Positions 1 through 12,130 of a stretch of DNA of 64,000 nucleotides are shown in pieces (positions within the stretch are counted from its first letter, which is position 1; each line of letters begins with the position of its first letter). The notes under the pieces were generated by a model. It saw only the letters and a list, made by a program, of their open reading frames with translations, did not search any database and was not told where the DNA came from. The position numbers and the translations under genes were made by a program. Location of the stretch: assembly GCF_004379255.2 (NCBI RefSeq), contig NC_056033.1:23118209-23182208 (forward strand). The letters are read 5' to 3'. This stretch comes from Salvia splendens (lineage: Eukaryota > Streptophyta > Magnoliopsida > Lamiales > Lamiaceae).

Positions 1-1889
1 GTTTCGCTTTTCCTTTGATATCACGCTTTACGCACGAATTTTCACCTTTGGATAAGATATTCCCAATTAGTCACTAACATGGACTTAGTATTATGCATGT
101 CCTTAATTTTTCCCTTTTCCCAACAACAAATGGAAATCACATCATAGCATAACATCTTTGCATATCACATCATCTCGTCACATATATAATTCATGTATGC
201 CATTCAAAACATAGTTATTTTGCAAAAGTAGAAATCTGGCAGCACTGCGCAACCATTTTATAAAAATTATTTAAAAATCATCCGACTTCCGTTGGAGCTA
301 AAACTTTACGACAAAGCAGTAAATTTATCAAATAACTTCCAGTTTAAATTTCATGTCAAAATAACCTTTTTAGGTCGGTCAAATAGAAAACGTAACCTAC
401 TGGTCGAGAAAACAGTTTCTGCCAGAAATGCGCAGTCAACTTTAAAAATTCACCAAAAATCTATCTTTTATCCAAATGGGTTGAAATTTACACACAATAT
501 AGAATACATCATGAAGTTTACTCAGGAAAAAGAATCAGTCAAATAGGAGTTCATTTGATCGGTCAAAAACGAGTCGGAACTTACTGTTCGGAATCACAGT
601 TTCTCATGCTTTTAGGAAATCCGAATTAGGGTTTACCCCCCACTTATTCAAAATCAACCTTTTCATGGTTTTAACATACAAGCATGCTCAAAAGGGTCCT
701 TAGACACATATTTTCATGAAATCACATATCATTCACCGAGGATTCATTAAATCAACAACCAATTGAAATCAAAATGCATTCACACATACGATTACACATT
801 CCCACCAATTAAACCCTTAGATCTGCATTCCCTACACTCTCTACATGCATGAGGAAAACAAAAGAAGAGTTGGGATGGAGAGGATGAAGAATGGAGGTTT
901 GATTTTACCTTCTTTGGACGAAACAAACGGTAGGAACAAATAAAAACCTTGCTTCTTCAATAATCTCTTGGAAAATTCGGAAGGATCTTGAGTAGAGTAG
1001 AAGAACAAGTGTGGGAGAGTGGAGAAGAGGGAATGAGCGTGTACTTCAAGGGAGGGGGCGATTTTTTTGGTGGGGGCTAGGGTTAGGTTTTGTTTTATTT
1101 ATAGAGTTAAGATGAAATCTCTAATTAATTGCATGAAGATATGGAGAATAAATCAAATAAAGATTTGAGAGATTTGGGGAGGGATGATTGGCGTGTAAAT
1201 TGAGGGAGAATAAGGAGGATATTCGAAAATCATGGTTATTTAATTGGCCATGATTTAATTTGGTATTTTCACGGAGCAGAAAAATAAATAAAAATCCTCC
1301 CATGAACTAGGAATAGGTGTGTGACATTATTTCTTCCACAAGGAAAAATTTCCAAATCTTTAATAAAATAGATAAGGCAAGATTTGCTAGGATATTCCAA
1401 TTAAAACATGGAAAGAAATAATTAAGGGATCAAAATAAATAATGAATAATTTCCTTCTCCCACAAATTAGGAAATTTCGAAATCTCCCTTAGGAAAAATA
1501 ATAGGGCCGATTTTTATCATGAAGAAATAAGATAATTAGGCTTTGGATTTAATTTGGACAATTATCCCAACACAAATAATTAAATCCAAGAAAAGAATTC
1601 CTCTCCAATAACCAATAGTGGTCGAAATTTTCTCCACAAAAGGGCAAGGTAATTATTTATGATCCTAATTAAATCCCACTCCCCTAAAAAAATAAGTTAC
1701 CGCAATATATTTCATTCCACATCAATTAATTTAAGCAACGTCATAAAATCAACGAAATTGACTAGACCAAAACAAAATTAGGTCATCGAATCAATCACAT
1801 AACGATTCGTCATTTAATTGCGACAATCAAAACAATAAATACAACGTCTTAGGGTTCCAAAATTAGGGTTCGAAAAGTGGGGCGTTACA
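1..1889 (-). mobile_element. Partial LTR of a Ty3-type retrotransposon, cut by the window edge
   Basis: Read on the minus strand, the segment opens with TGTAACGCCCC at 1889, the usual start of Tekay/Del-type LTRs. About 780 bp downstream it shows a TATA box (CTCTATAAATA, near 1098-1110) followed by a pyrimidine-rich leader, as expected for an LTR promoter and its R region. There is no convincing ORF; the short frame near 292-546 starts on a non-ATG codon and matches nothing I know. The other end lies outside the window, so I cannot tell a solo LTR from the 5' LTR of an element continuing to the left. Family assignment is inferred from the terminal motif only. Confidence 0.5.
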
Positions 1890-2878
1890 TTAGATATATA
1901 AATATTAGGAAACTATAAATTATTCTCATCTATATCATCTAGGAATCAAAATAATATTATTTATTTCCATAGATATAGAAAATAATAAAAATATTCCTAA
2001 AATCTAGACAAATCTTCCAAAAAGATTTTATTTCCATTAAATAATAATATTTTAATGATATCTTTTAATAAAATAATTAAATAATCATTAAAATAATCCT
2101 TCATCGTTATCTCATCGTACGAGGTTCGCACGAACGATGAACGACGAAGATCCGACGAGTTCGTCGTTGAATCACGACACACGCAGCGTCTCGGCCACCG
2201 GCGCGCCAGCGTCTCGGCTAGTGGCTCGTCAGGTGTCGCCAGCGTCTCGGCCAGGAGCGTGCGCTGAGGCGCGGCTCCTCTCGGCCAGCGGCGAGTCCCC
2301 ATCTCGGCGTCTCGACTCGTCGGGTGCCGACGCTTCTCGTCCAGCGTTCCTCGGGAGGCTCGAGCTCTCGGCCAGTAGGGCGCACGGTGGCGTGCCTGCT
2401 CTCGGCCAGCTCGGACCCCCGTCTCGGCCAATCCGATTGTCTCGGACAGCGCGGCTGCTCTCTGCCAGCGCCGCCATCCCTCTCGACCCTTCCGCCTAGG
2501 GTTCTCGGTCTGGCGGCTCGGTGCCTCGGCACGTTCTCGTTCGAACTGCCGCGCCATGCCTTCCACCATGTCGACCTTGACTCGGGTGCGTCTGGGTCAT
2601 GCGGTCTCAGCCTGCGGCGCGCACGAGCCCTAGCTCGCCTGCGCGTCGCCCCGTGATAGCGAGTCCTCGGCTCCCACTGTCTCGACGTCCCTACCTCGAT
2701 CGCACGTGGTACGTTCGAGCAATTCAAGTTCTTTGATTCGATAGTTCTTGAGTTCAACATGCATAAAAATTAAACAAAACACAAGAACATTCTTCGCAAT
2801 CAAATTGGACATGCATACATGAATTTCGCAAAATTTAAATCCAAATAATCAGAGCCAAACACTAGCTCTGATACCAAT
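1890..2878 (-). mobile_element. Non-coding internal segment of a Copia-type element, with a GC-rich block
   Basis: This lies immediately inside the Copia LTR that starts at 2879. Its right end carries a primer-binding site (2865-2876). Further in, 2110-2700 is strongly GC-rich in an AT-rich neighbourhood and is built from irregular repeats of a TCTCGGCCAG-like core about every 20-45 bp. Several overlapping frames are open across it on both strands. I read this as a composition effect rather than a gene, because no frame resembles gag or any known domain. The piece ends against the LTR at 1889, so the rest of the element is missing or non-autonomous. Confidence 0.45.
2865..2876 (-). other. Primer-binding site, initiator Met-tRNA type
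   Basis: On the minus strand this reads TGGTATCAGAGC, complementary to the 3' end of plant initiator methionine tRNA and typical of Copia elements. It sits 2 bp inside the LTR boundary at 2879. This fixes the element as minus-strand and the flanking LTR (2879-4346) as its 5' LTR. Confidence 0.75.
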
Positions 2879-4346
2879 TGAAGGGGTTGGCAGCGGAAGT
2901 GTGAAGTATTTAACGATCACATAAATTTGATCTATTTAGCAGATTATTTAGACAAATTCTATTCGCGTAATTATCACATGTATCATGCTCATAACTTGAA
3001 TTAAAACATGCTTTAGCATATAAAAATCCCTAAAACATGCTTACTACGGAATTAGCCAATTTACCTCGTTGTTTCAATCAAGAATCGATGATGGCTTGCT
3101 CCGTCACCACGTGAAGATCTTCAATCTTCGACCTTGGATCTTCTGACTGTTGTCCCGGACTATACGATGATATTTGTGTGGGCAAATCTCACCAACGTAC
3201 TAGGACTTGAATAACGAAGACATAACTCAGCTCACGGATGAGGCAAAATTTCGAGCTCTCTCTTTCTAAGAGGGGGACGAAAATTTAATAGAGTAATAAT
3301 GTGTGTTTTCTATCTCCTTTATTCTCTTATTTATATTAAGTAACATATTAGGCCCAGTCAGGGATCTAAGGACGAATTTGGAACAGGCCTCACCCAATTA
3401 GCTTTTTACCAATTAAATTGAACCCACAATTTAATATAAGCTTATATTAGAATATTACAAGCAGCCACTACAGAAGTAATATTGCACTGCCTTCCAAATC
3501 CGAAATTACAAGTATTTCGGGTTTTCTTTAATTGCATTTAATTTATTTCCCGCGCTTAAGATAGAAACATCCATTAATTAATTATTATCTGCTATGGACT
3601 TAATTAATTAACATATTTTAATCTCAAAGAGTAGACTTAGCAAGAAACTCTTATTTATTATTCATAGAGTAATTAAACTCCAACTAGCTAGGTTCCGAAT
3701 AATAAAACCTTATTTCGAGCTCCTCTTGTGGATGTTATCAAACGAAACTCCCCTCGCGCACGATTCAACGTAATTTCAATCCTAACACCGCTAGATAATG
3801 ATCGCCACTACCCAATATACCTGGATCGTTGGGTGACGAAAAATCCGCACCTTTGGTAAGTCAAAGTAGTAGATAATCAATATCGCACGCTCAATGTTAA
3901 CGTACATTGATTAAGAAATTAATTATCAAGACCTCGTCTTTCAGTAGATAGCATAAAGACTTGTCTTGTTGTTAGATCCATTCAGTGCTATACCACACCA
4001 ACGTCATCTTATTTCAATAAGGCTTAGAAATAATCAGACTAACATTGCAACCTTTCACGATAGGTAGTCTAGGCCTATCTAGGTTGTGAAATTCTTATTT
4101 TTCTTTGTTTAGAACTGACCGTGTTACCTTAAATTGGACGACGCCCACAACCGGTCTACTAAAACAAAGACTTAAACTTTGTTACGTTTGCTTATACATT
4201 TAAATATGCAATAAACAACCATTAAATGTAAAACATAACAACATTATGACAAAAAATAATATGTTGCATTTATTGGAAAATAACAATTAGAGTTTTACAG
4301 TATCCAATCACTCGAAATGTGATTTCTAGTATACAAAACCCTAACA
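2879..4346 (-). repeat. Copia-type 5' LTR, minus orientation
   Basis: The repeat is bounded by TG and CA: read on the minus strand it begins TGTTAGGGTTTTG at 4346 and ends CCCCTTCA at 2879. It is a long, clearly related copy of the LTR at 13101-14562, recognisable over the whole length with scattered substitutions and indels. The adjoining Met-tRNA primer site identifies it as a 5' LTR. It does not encode protein. Confidence 0.8.
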
Positions 4347-4437
4347 AGTATACCAAACCTAACAAAGTAAAGAGAGACTAAAGTAGAAAGAGCGATGTTT
4401 CAATGTTAAGAAATGTGACATCTTTGAATACTTTATA

Positions 4438-4528
4438 CTCTCTCCGTCCACAAAAAATAATCTCATATTTTTATGTCAGAGTGTCAAAAGAAATAGTTTA
4501 ATCCAAAAAAAATGTCTCTCAAGTATAA
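4438..4528. mobile_element. Left half of a Stowaway-type MITE split by the Athila element
   Basis: After a TA dinucleotide the sequence starts CTCTCTCCGTCCAC, a Stowaway-like terminus. The matching inverted terminus ends at 19745, on the other side of the 15-kb retrotransposon. The two halves join across the TATAA target duplication to give one MITE of roughly 240 bp with TA at both ends. Confidence 0.75.
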
Positions 4529-6031
4529 TGATAGGGCTCGTTGCAAGTATGGTTTTATAGGGGTTTATTACACTAACAGAGGTCATAATGTGAGAAAAAG
4601 TGTGTATTTGAGTATGCATGAGCTGGAAAAGTGCTGAAGCAGTAGAGCGCATGGACGACTTGATCAACTTGGGAAAGAAGCAATGAAAAGCCAAAACTGA
4701 AGGCAAGCTGATCAGTTCCAGACAAGCAATGGAGCTTGCCTGACCAGCGAGTTGACCAAGTGGAGTTCATCACATAAGAGGATGAGTCATAGGAGAGAGA
4801 AAAGAAGATGCCATCTCAAGGGCATTGGTGTCAAGACAGGATGAGCTTAACTTAAGGATTTGGGCCAAGGCCATCCTATAAATAATAGAGAGAATACACA
4901 TAGAGAGAAGTTCTTTTTGGGGTCCAGATTATCATCTCAGTCACTACACAGTCCATATTACACTTTACGCCTGGAGCGCAGGAGCTAGGAGTCATCAGAG
5001 TCGCTGTTCTACCTCAATCTTTCTCTCTTCTTCCCCATCAAGGAAGAAGAGAATCAGATCCACCTCGAAGTCTTCATAGTTTATTTTTCTTAAACCCTGA
5101 GGGGTCAAAACAGTTGTTTTTTAGTCCCTAGTTCATGATTTTCTTATTTCAGTTGTTATTCTGTTTTTCTCTTAGTTGTTACTCTATTACCTTCGGTTGT
5201 TACTCGATCTTTCGAATCTAAATTCTGAATTCTGTGTTATTTGGATTACCGAAGCATAGTTTATGAAATGGAGTTCTTAATTGTGAGCTATTTTGGATCT
5301 GATGTTCTCCGGTCTCGTTTCCTTTGTTTAGTTTAGTTCTGTTCTGGTTTGGAAGTTAACTCTGCGTATTTCAGCTGTTCATGTTTAGATCTGAGTTTTA
5401 GTTTGCATGATATTAGGAGACCTGCTTAGATTTGTTTCCTTTCTGTTCAAATCGCATAGTTCTGTGTTCTAATTTGTTGTTTTCTCGCTTTCTCGTCATA
5501 TGCTCAGTATTCATCTACCGTGCGTACTTTAGTAGTTGCTTAATGAAGAAGAAGGTTGTAGTTCGTTAGGTTTGCGGTCTCTGTCACCTTTTCGTTAGTT
5601 GCAGCTTTTGGTAGTGCGCAGTTTTTCCTTTAGTGGTCCCAAGTACCTTATGTGCTGAGTCGTTGTTGCTTGAAGTTGCTCAGTTTGAGATATGTTATTT
5701 TCATTTTATTAGTTGATCAAGTTGATTTGCGACTTGAGTAGTCTAGGTCTTAGTTAACCTACTTTAGTAAAGCGTGGCAGCAGCCAACCCCAATATGTCT
5801 CATTCACATCTTAACCCGCCTCTGTCCCTGTGGGATTATACCCTTACTTCCCTTACTAGTCTATAGTATTGTTGGTTAAGGATATTGAAGGCCCTAAGTC
5901 TCTTCATTTGCATACCGACGACCGGATACTCGCCAACTTGATCCGTTCATCATCTGACTTGATCAGTTGTGCGACGTTTGCTTGTTTTTAACTTGTTTGC
6001 GAACTAGAGTGCTTAGAGACAAACCTCTTCA
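4529..6031 (+). repeat. Athila 5' LTR
   Basis: The LTR begins TGATAGGGCT and ends CCTCTTCA. It is highly similar to the 3' LTR from end to end, differing by scattered substitutions and small indels. The paired LTRs and the flanking TATAA duplication define its limits. Confidence 0.9.
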
Positions 6032-6033
6032 AA

Positions 6034-6050
6034 TGGCGCCGTTGTCAGGT
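6034..6050 (+). other. Primer-binding site, tRNA-Asp type
   Basis: TGGCGCCGTTGTCAGGT lies 2 bp after the 5' LTR. It is complementary to the 3' end of plant tRNA-Asp with a couple of mismatches. This is the classical priming site of Athila/Tat elements and supports the lineage call. Confidence 0.8.
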
Positions 6051-6130
6051 TTGGATGGCATTTTATGTGCATGTGTTTGAGATATTTGGTGTACATAGTT
6101 TGATTTCTTTTACTTTTTCTTTCTCAGTTT

Positions 6131-7960
6131 ATGTACCGGGGCCCGAACTTCGGACGCTGGAACAATGCAGTCAACTGGCAAGACACCGATAGTAAGTGGA
6201 GGATCAGAGCAGTAGCAAATCCAGTAGTCACCAGCTCTGGGTTGAACACCGGCGAACCATCACACTCGAGTTTCGAAGGAGAGGAGGAAGCACCCCCGTT
6301 TGTCGAACCCAAGGAAAATCTTGAGCCAGAGGAAGAGTTTATTCAAATGGCAGAAGTGTTGGATAATGATCCCGAGATTGGATCCCTCAATGCCCACCTA
6401 GAAGGCGAACCATCTCAAGCCATAGTGGTGACCCCTACTCAGTTAAGGATTGAGATAAAGAACAATGTGGAGAACCCTTACACATTCCTGCACGAGTTCT
6501 GCAAACTCTGTGGGATTAAGAAGCGCCCAATGGGATCCAGCGAGGACGACTACAGGCTGTGAGTTATCCCTTTCGCATTACAAGGAGAGGCGGATACTTG
6601 GTTCATGAGGCTGCCCCCGAAATCCATAAGGACCTGGTCAGAGTTCTGACAAATCTTCTTCGACTACTTCTTTCCATCCAAAAAGACAAATGCTCTGAAG
6701 AAAGAGATACAGGGAGCTCGACAGGACATTGAGGAGACCTTGAGTTAATACTGGAGAAGATACAAAGGGTTGCTCAATGCGTGCCCAAACAACCACATGG
6801 TGGAAGCCGGCGTCTACAATACTTTCTATAAAGGACTAACCCCCGAGACCAAGGATCTCATGAACTCTTCAAGCGGTGGTGATTTCTCTAAACTAAAGGT
6901 GAGTGAGGCCAAAAGAGTGCTGGATAGACTGATTAATTCCAAGAGGGAATACGATAATCCACGAACCACACTCTTGAGGTGAGTGCCGGTGAATACTTTC
7001 GCAGACACAGCCGATGAGAGAATGGAGGCACGCATGGACAAGCTGGAGAAAGCAATATTGTCCGCAATGGATAAAGAGAGTCAACCTGCCCCACAGTAGA
7101 AAGTGAATGATGTGTCAAGCTCAGAAGGGATGTATCAAGCTCAGGCGAGTGCTACCAGGCATTGGAATCCCAACGGAAGCTGGAATCCCGGGAAACAGAG
7201 AGAGGCTCCATGGAGAGATCATCCAAATTTCAGGTGGTCCGATCAGAACTAGAATCAGCCATCGCCACCTATCATTACTTATCAGCAACCACCGGCGATA
7301 ACTTATCAACAGCCGCCAGCTATCAGTTTTCCGCCCCGACATGAAGGGCAACCTCAGTGGCTAAACCGGAACCATGAGGGGTAGAATAGCTGGAATAATA
7401 ACAGGGGACAAGGTAACCAGCCGCATTGGCAGAACTGAATCAGAACAATCAGATGGTCTCTTATGTTCCACCACATCAAAGAAGCTAACAACACCTGAAC
7501 TCAAGTGCCCCACCACAGGAACATGGAAGTCACGGGTCAGGATCTTTTCCCAACAATCAGTCAGGAGCAAGCTCAAGTCAACCGATAACCTAAGGGCACA
7601 GAGGAGCTGATTGGAGATTTGCTGAATTCTCAACAGCATCTGCAGGGAAACATGCAAGCCAACAATGACGTGGTACACAGGTTGCAAGACGCCCAACAAG
7701 AACACAAGGTGGCCATGGATATGCTCACTAAACAGATCTCAAAGTTGGCAACCACACTGAATGAGATACGTGGGCATAACGTTCAACTTCCTGCCACTGT
7801 TAAGATGCCAGACAGAGCAAATATTAGTAAGATTACTCTGAGATCAGGGAAAGACTATGTTGAACCCGTGAGGAGAACAGATGAAGGAAGTGAGGAATTA
7901 ACCCAAGGTCGGGCTGGGACAGAGACCCCCTTAGGCGAGGTGAGAAAGTGGTTGCCTTAG
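6131..7960 (+). pseudogene. Athila gag pseudogene
   Basis: The frame opens at ATG 6131 and encodes a capsid-type Gag: an acidic N-terminal part, then the retrotransposon Gag core (FALQGEADTWFMRLP, around 6565-6620, followed by PSKKTNALKKEI and FYKGLTPETKDL). The same frame is broken by several stops (6560-6562, about 6648, about 6747, 6980-6982) and later continues in other frames up to 7960. Stops such as TGA in place of an expected CGA fit C-to-T decay of methylated cytosines. In a working element it would form the particle shell; this copy is not translatable. Confidence 0.8.
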
Positions 7961-8289
7961 TTCGATGACCCAGTACCTCCTGGTGAAGAACCGGAGGAGT
8001 TGTTTGAGGAAGAAATAAGGCATGAAGGTGAAGCCCAGAATGAAGGTTCAAGCAGTGCTGTCAAGCGGACCAAACACTTCCCATATCGGGGTGAACCTAA
8101 GAGGCAGAAGGAGGATCCCACCGACTTTATGGAAATTTTTGGGAAGCTGGAAATCAACCTGTTGTTCTTGCAGGCGTTGAAGTTACCCCCGTTCAGTAGA
8201 TTTATAAAGGAGTTAATTGCCGGGAAGACTAAACCCAATGGCAAAATAGTGATCGGAAAAAGTGTTTCAGTAGTGATTCAGAAGCGGAG

Positions 8290-8809
8290 GATGCCGTCAA
8301 AGCGCACGGACCCAGGTATGTTCACTCTCCCCGTTTCAATAGGGGACATTAGGATTGAGCTTTCCATCTACAAGAGGTTGATAGGAGTGAGAATGGTTGA
8401 AATGAAAGAGGTGATCCAGTTGGCGGATATGTCATGCATTAGTCCAGAAGGTGTGTTAGAAATTGTGATAGTTAAGGTGCATGATATCTTATATCTAGCT
8501 TATTTCCATGTGATTCGGATGAGTGAAAATGAATCTACTGAGTCTAACTGAGTGCTTTTAGGTAGACCATTCCTACACACCGTTAAGACCATAATTGATA
8601 TTTTTGATGGAACAATTTGTCTGGATTATCATGGGGAGAAAATCACATTTAACATTGATGAGGCTATGAAAAAACCTTTAGATGTGGAGAATCTTCATGT
8701 TGTAGATATCATTAAACCATTGGTCCAAGAATATCTTGAGACTGGATTAATGCAGGAACAGATTGATAATTTAGAACTCAGTCATTCCATTGATAAGGAA
8801 TTAGCATGA
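8290..8809 (+). pseudogene. Athila aspartic protease domain, active site lost
   Basis: The segment carries the family's protease landmarks: the strand leading into the active site (VSIGDIRIE), the downstream LSIYKRL, the ILQLAD-like stretch (VIQLAD), and the C-terminal LLGRPF motif near 8552. The expected catalytic D-L-G-A-S loop should lie between IGDIRIE and LSIYKRL, but these two pieces are directly joined, so about 16 residues including the catalytic Asp appear deleted. An in-frame TGA at 8549-8551 interrupts it as well. Confidence 0.7.
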
Positions 8810-8821
8810 TGGTGCGAGGCA

Positions 8822-10820
8822 ATGAACACTCTAGAATTGATGGATGAAGAGCTTGCAGAAGCCATTATGGAATTTTGCCAAAAGCCAGAGTCGACTGGAA
8901 CAAGTGATCTGGCCCAATTGAACAGTTTAGAGGAACTGAACAGTCTACAAAAGTACCCGCTACCTCAAGAGGCAATCTCACCTAAGAAGGAGTTGAATAC
9001 ATTGCCTCCAGATCTGAAGTATGCTTATCTGGGAGATGAAGAGACATTTCCAGTGAATAGCCGGTTGACCAAGGAACAAGGAGAAGAGTTAATGGAAGTA
9101 TTGAGAAGAAATCAGAAAGCCATCAGATGGACTTTGTCAGATTTGGTGGGCATCAACCCAGACCTATGTATGCACCACATCCGCCTAAAGGAAAGCGCGA
9201 AGGCCCATCATGAGAATCAGAGGAAACTGAATCCCAACATGAGGGAATAGGTGTTAAAGGAAGTCTTGAAATTATTGGCCCTGGGGATCATATATTCTAT
9301 TCCAGAAAACAAGTGGGTCAGTCCAGTCCATATGGTGCCAAAGAAATAAGGCATTCAAGTGGTGAAAAATGACAAGAACGAGTTGATTCCCACAAGGCTG
9401 GTAATAGGCTGGAGAATGTGTATTGACTGCCAGAAGCTGAATGAAGCCACACGAAAGGATCACTTTCCACTGCCTTTCATCGACTAGATGCTCGAGAGAC
9501 TTGCGGGTAAGAAGTATTTTTGCTTCCTCGACGGTTACAGTGGATATTTCCAGATATATGTGGACCCAGAGGACCAGGAGAAGACGACCTTTATGTGCCC
9601 TTTTGGAACATATGCGTACAGGAGGATGCCATTTGGTCTGTGCAATGCACCAGGAACCTTCCAAAGGTGTATGATGAGCATTTTCTCTGATCTACTGGAA
9701 GATTGCATCGAGATCTTCATGGACAACTTCACAGTTTATGGGGATTCTTTTGAATCTTGCCTTGCTAGTCTGGATTTGGTATTAAGAAGATGTCAAGAGA
9801 AGAACTTGGTGTTGAATTTTGAAAAATGTCATTTTATAGTGCCTAAGGGAATGGTTTTAGGCCACGTGGTCTCAGAAAGGGGCATACAAGTTAATAAGGC
9901 GAAGGTAGAAGTTATTACCAAGCTGCCTTTCCCGACAAATCAGAAGGAAATACGAGGGTTCTTGGGTCACGCTGGTTTCTAAAGGAGGTTTATTAAAGAT
10001 TTTGCCAAGATTGCGCAGCCATTAACCCATCTCTTGAAGAATGATGTGGAATTTGTCTTCGACGAAACATGTTAGTGTGCTTTCCAACTTTTAAAGGATC
10101 GACTTGTCTCAGCTCCGATCATTAGAGCCCCAGACTGGAATCACCCCTTTGAGGTGATGTGTGTCGTGTGATGCGAGTGATTTCGCAGTTGGGGCAGTTT
10201 TGGGCCAACGGATAGAAGGGAAATGCTATGTGATTTTCTACGCATCTAAGACGTTGAACCAGGCTCAGAAAATTTACAATACAACGGAGAAGGAGATTTT
10301 GGCTATCGTATATTCCTTCGAGAAGTTTCGCCCGTATCTGTTGGGTTCCAAAGTTATCGTGTATACTAAGCATGCAGCGATAAAATATTTGTTGACGAAG
10401 AAGGAATCGAAACCCATGTTTTTTTTTCTAAAAATTAACTCCTATATAAGGGAGAAAATTACAAATAAACTCCAATACTATAGATAGGAGGAAATTACAA
10501 CTGATGTCAAGAGGGCTCGAACTCGGCACCTCATGCAATAATGTCTAAGCTCATTGCCGCTAGGACATAGGCTCTTGACGATCGAAACCCAGGTTGATCC
10601 GATGGGTATTGCTGTTGCAGGAATTTAACTGGGAAGCGAAGGATAAGGCTAAAACGGAGAATAAAGTGGCTGACCACCTAAGTAGGATTACACAAGGAGA
10701 AGATAAAGAAGACATCCCCGATGCTTTTCTAGAAGAACATTTGTATTATGTCAAAGGATCAGATGTCTTGATCAGTTTGGGCGATACATCTAACCAAACT
10801 GATCCAGAGGAATGTGTGTA
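8822..10820 (+). pseudogene. Athila reverse transcriptase and RNase H pseudogene
   Basis: Reverse transcriptase motifs run in order: a linker region (8822-9250), CIDCQKLNEATRKDHFPLP near 9422-9475, FLDGYSGYFQI (about 9526), FGLCNAPGTFQRCM (about 9630), then the catalytic box reading FMDN (about 9718) in place of the family FMDD, so the second catalytic Asp is changed to Asn. RNase H follows from about 10160 ([22 protein letters not shown]-like [12 protein letters not shown]). In-frame stops occur at about 9248, 9349, 9486, 9980 and 10072, with a frameshift near 10158. A SINE interrupts the RNase H to integrase linker. Confidence 0.85.
10417..10581 (-). mobile_element. SINE inserted in the Athila pol region
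   Basis: A 165-bp insertion is flanked by perfect 10-bp direct repeats TCGAAACCCA (10407-10416 and 10582-10591). On the minus strand it begins GTCAAGAGCC, shows a box-A-like TAGCGGCAATG and a clear RNA polymerase III box B (AGTTCGAGCCC), and ends in an A-rich tail against the repeat. These are the hallmarks of a tRNA-derived plant SINE copied by LINE machinery. Removing it with one repeat rejoins the interrupted RNase H linker in frame. I cannot assign a named SINE family. Confidence 0.8.
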
Positions 10821-10989
10821 TGAATTGAACAGAAGGCAGGCTGAACCATGGTTCGCAGATTTGGCGAACTACTTGGTGATTGTTGAGTTGCCAACTACTT
10901 CAGAGGTAACAAGAGCAAATAAGATGAAGTTAAAAAGTGAGGCCAAGTTTTATTTCTGGGATGATCCGTACCTGTTGAAAATGGGTGTC

Positions 10990-12130
10990 GATCAGGTGAT
11001 AAGAAGGTGTGTTCCCGACTGGGAATAGAAGATGTATTAACTCATTGTCTTTCTTTAGAATGCGGAGGACACTTCGGACCCAAAAAGACTGCGAGGAAAG
11101 TTCTCGACAGTGGATTCTACTGGCCAACTCTGAACAGAGACGTGTATGAGTTCTGCAAAACCTGCAACCGCTGTCAACTGACCGGTGGGATCTCTGCACG
11201 AGATGAAATGCCTCATGTACCAGTTATTGTTTGTAAGGTGTTCGACGTCTGGGGCATGGACTTCATGGGTCCTTTCCCTTTTTTCTATGGGAACTCCTAC
11301 GTCCTACTTGCAGTTGATTATGTCTCCAAGTGGATAGAGGCGAAGGCTACGAGCATATGTGAAGCGAAAGAGGTTGCCAAATTTCTGTAGAGCAATATAT
11401 TCAGCTGGTTTGGAATACCAAGAGCAATCATATCCGATCAGGGAATACATTTCTGTAATCGTACCATTGAAGCTTTGATGAAGAGGTACAGAGTTCATCA
11501 CATATTGGCCACTCCTTATCACCCGCAAAGCAACGGCCAGGCTGAGATCTCTAACATAGAGATAAAGAGCATTCTGGAAAAGACAGTAAACCCTACTAGG
11601 AAGGACTGGAGTGCGAGGTTGGAGGACTCCTTATGGGCATATAGAACAACCTATAAAACTCCAATCGGGATGTCGTCGTACAGAATTTTTTTGGGAAGAT
11701 GTGCCACCTCCCTGTGGGTGTCGAACATAAGGCATACTGGGCGATCAAACAGATGAACATGCAACCCCAAGCTTGAGTAGAAGAAAGGAAACTCTAACTG
11801 CAAGAGTTGGAGGAACTCAGGCTGGAAGCTTATGATGCAGCAATGTGGTATAAGGAGAAGACCAAACTCTGGCACGATAAAAACCTAAGGGTGAAGGTGT
11901 TGTATGTGGGACAGAGAGTATTCCTATTCCATTCAAGGTTGAAGCTGATGCCCGGGAAACTGAAATCGAAGTGGATGGGACCATACACCATTGTTGCTCT
12001 CAGGGCAAACGAAGCAGTCGAGCTTCAGGGAGGCGATCCAGACTCTGCCCCATTCATGGTTAACGGTCATCGCGTGAGGCCATTTAGGGACAACTCAGAG
12101 GCATACACAGTAGGTAAGTGTCTTGGATGA
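10990..12130 (+). pseudogene. Athila integrase pseudogene
   Basis: The HHCC zinc-binding region (GGHFGPKKTARKVL, then C-x2-C in CKTCNRCQ near 11156-11175) is followed by the DDE core: first Asp in WGMDFMG (about 11253), second in IISDQG (about 11430), Glu in GQAEISN (about 11540). The C-terminal part (11807-12130) includes KLMPGKLKSKWMGPY and the NGHRVRPF end typical of Athila. An in-frame TAG at about 11388 and a frameshift near 11700 break it. The enzyme would insert the cDNA copy; this one is dead. Confidence 0.85.

Noticed and set aside
1997..2760. Long overlapping ORFs in the GC-rich block
   Set aside because: Open frames exist in several registers on both strands, follow a short DNA repeat, and show no known domain; a composition artefact is more likely than a gene.
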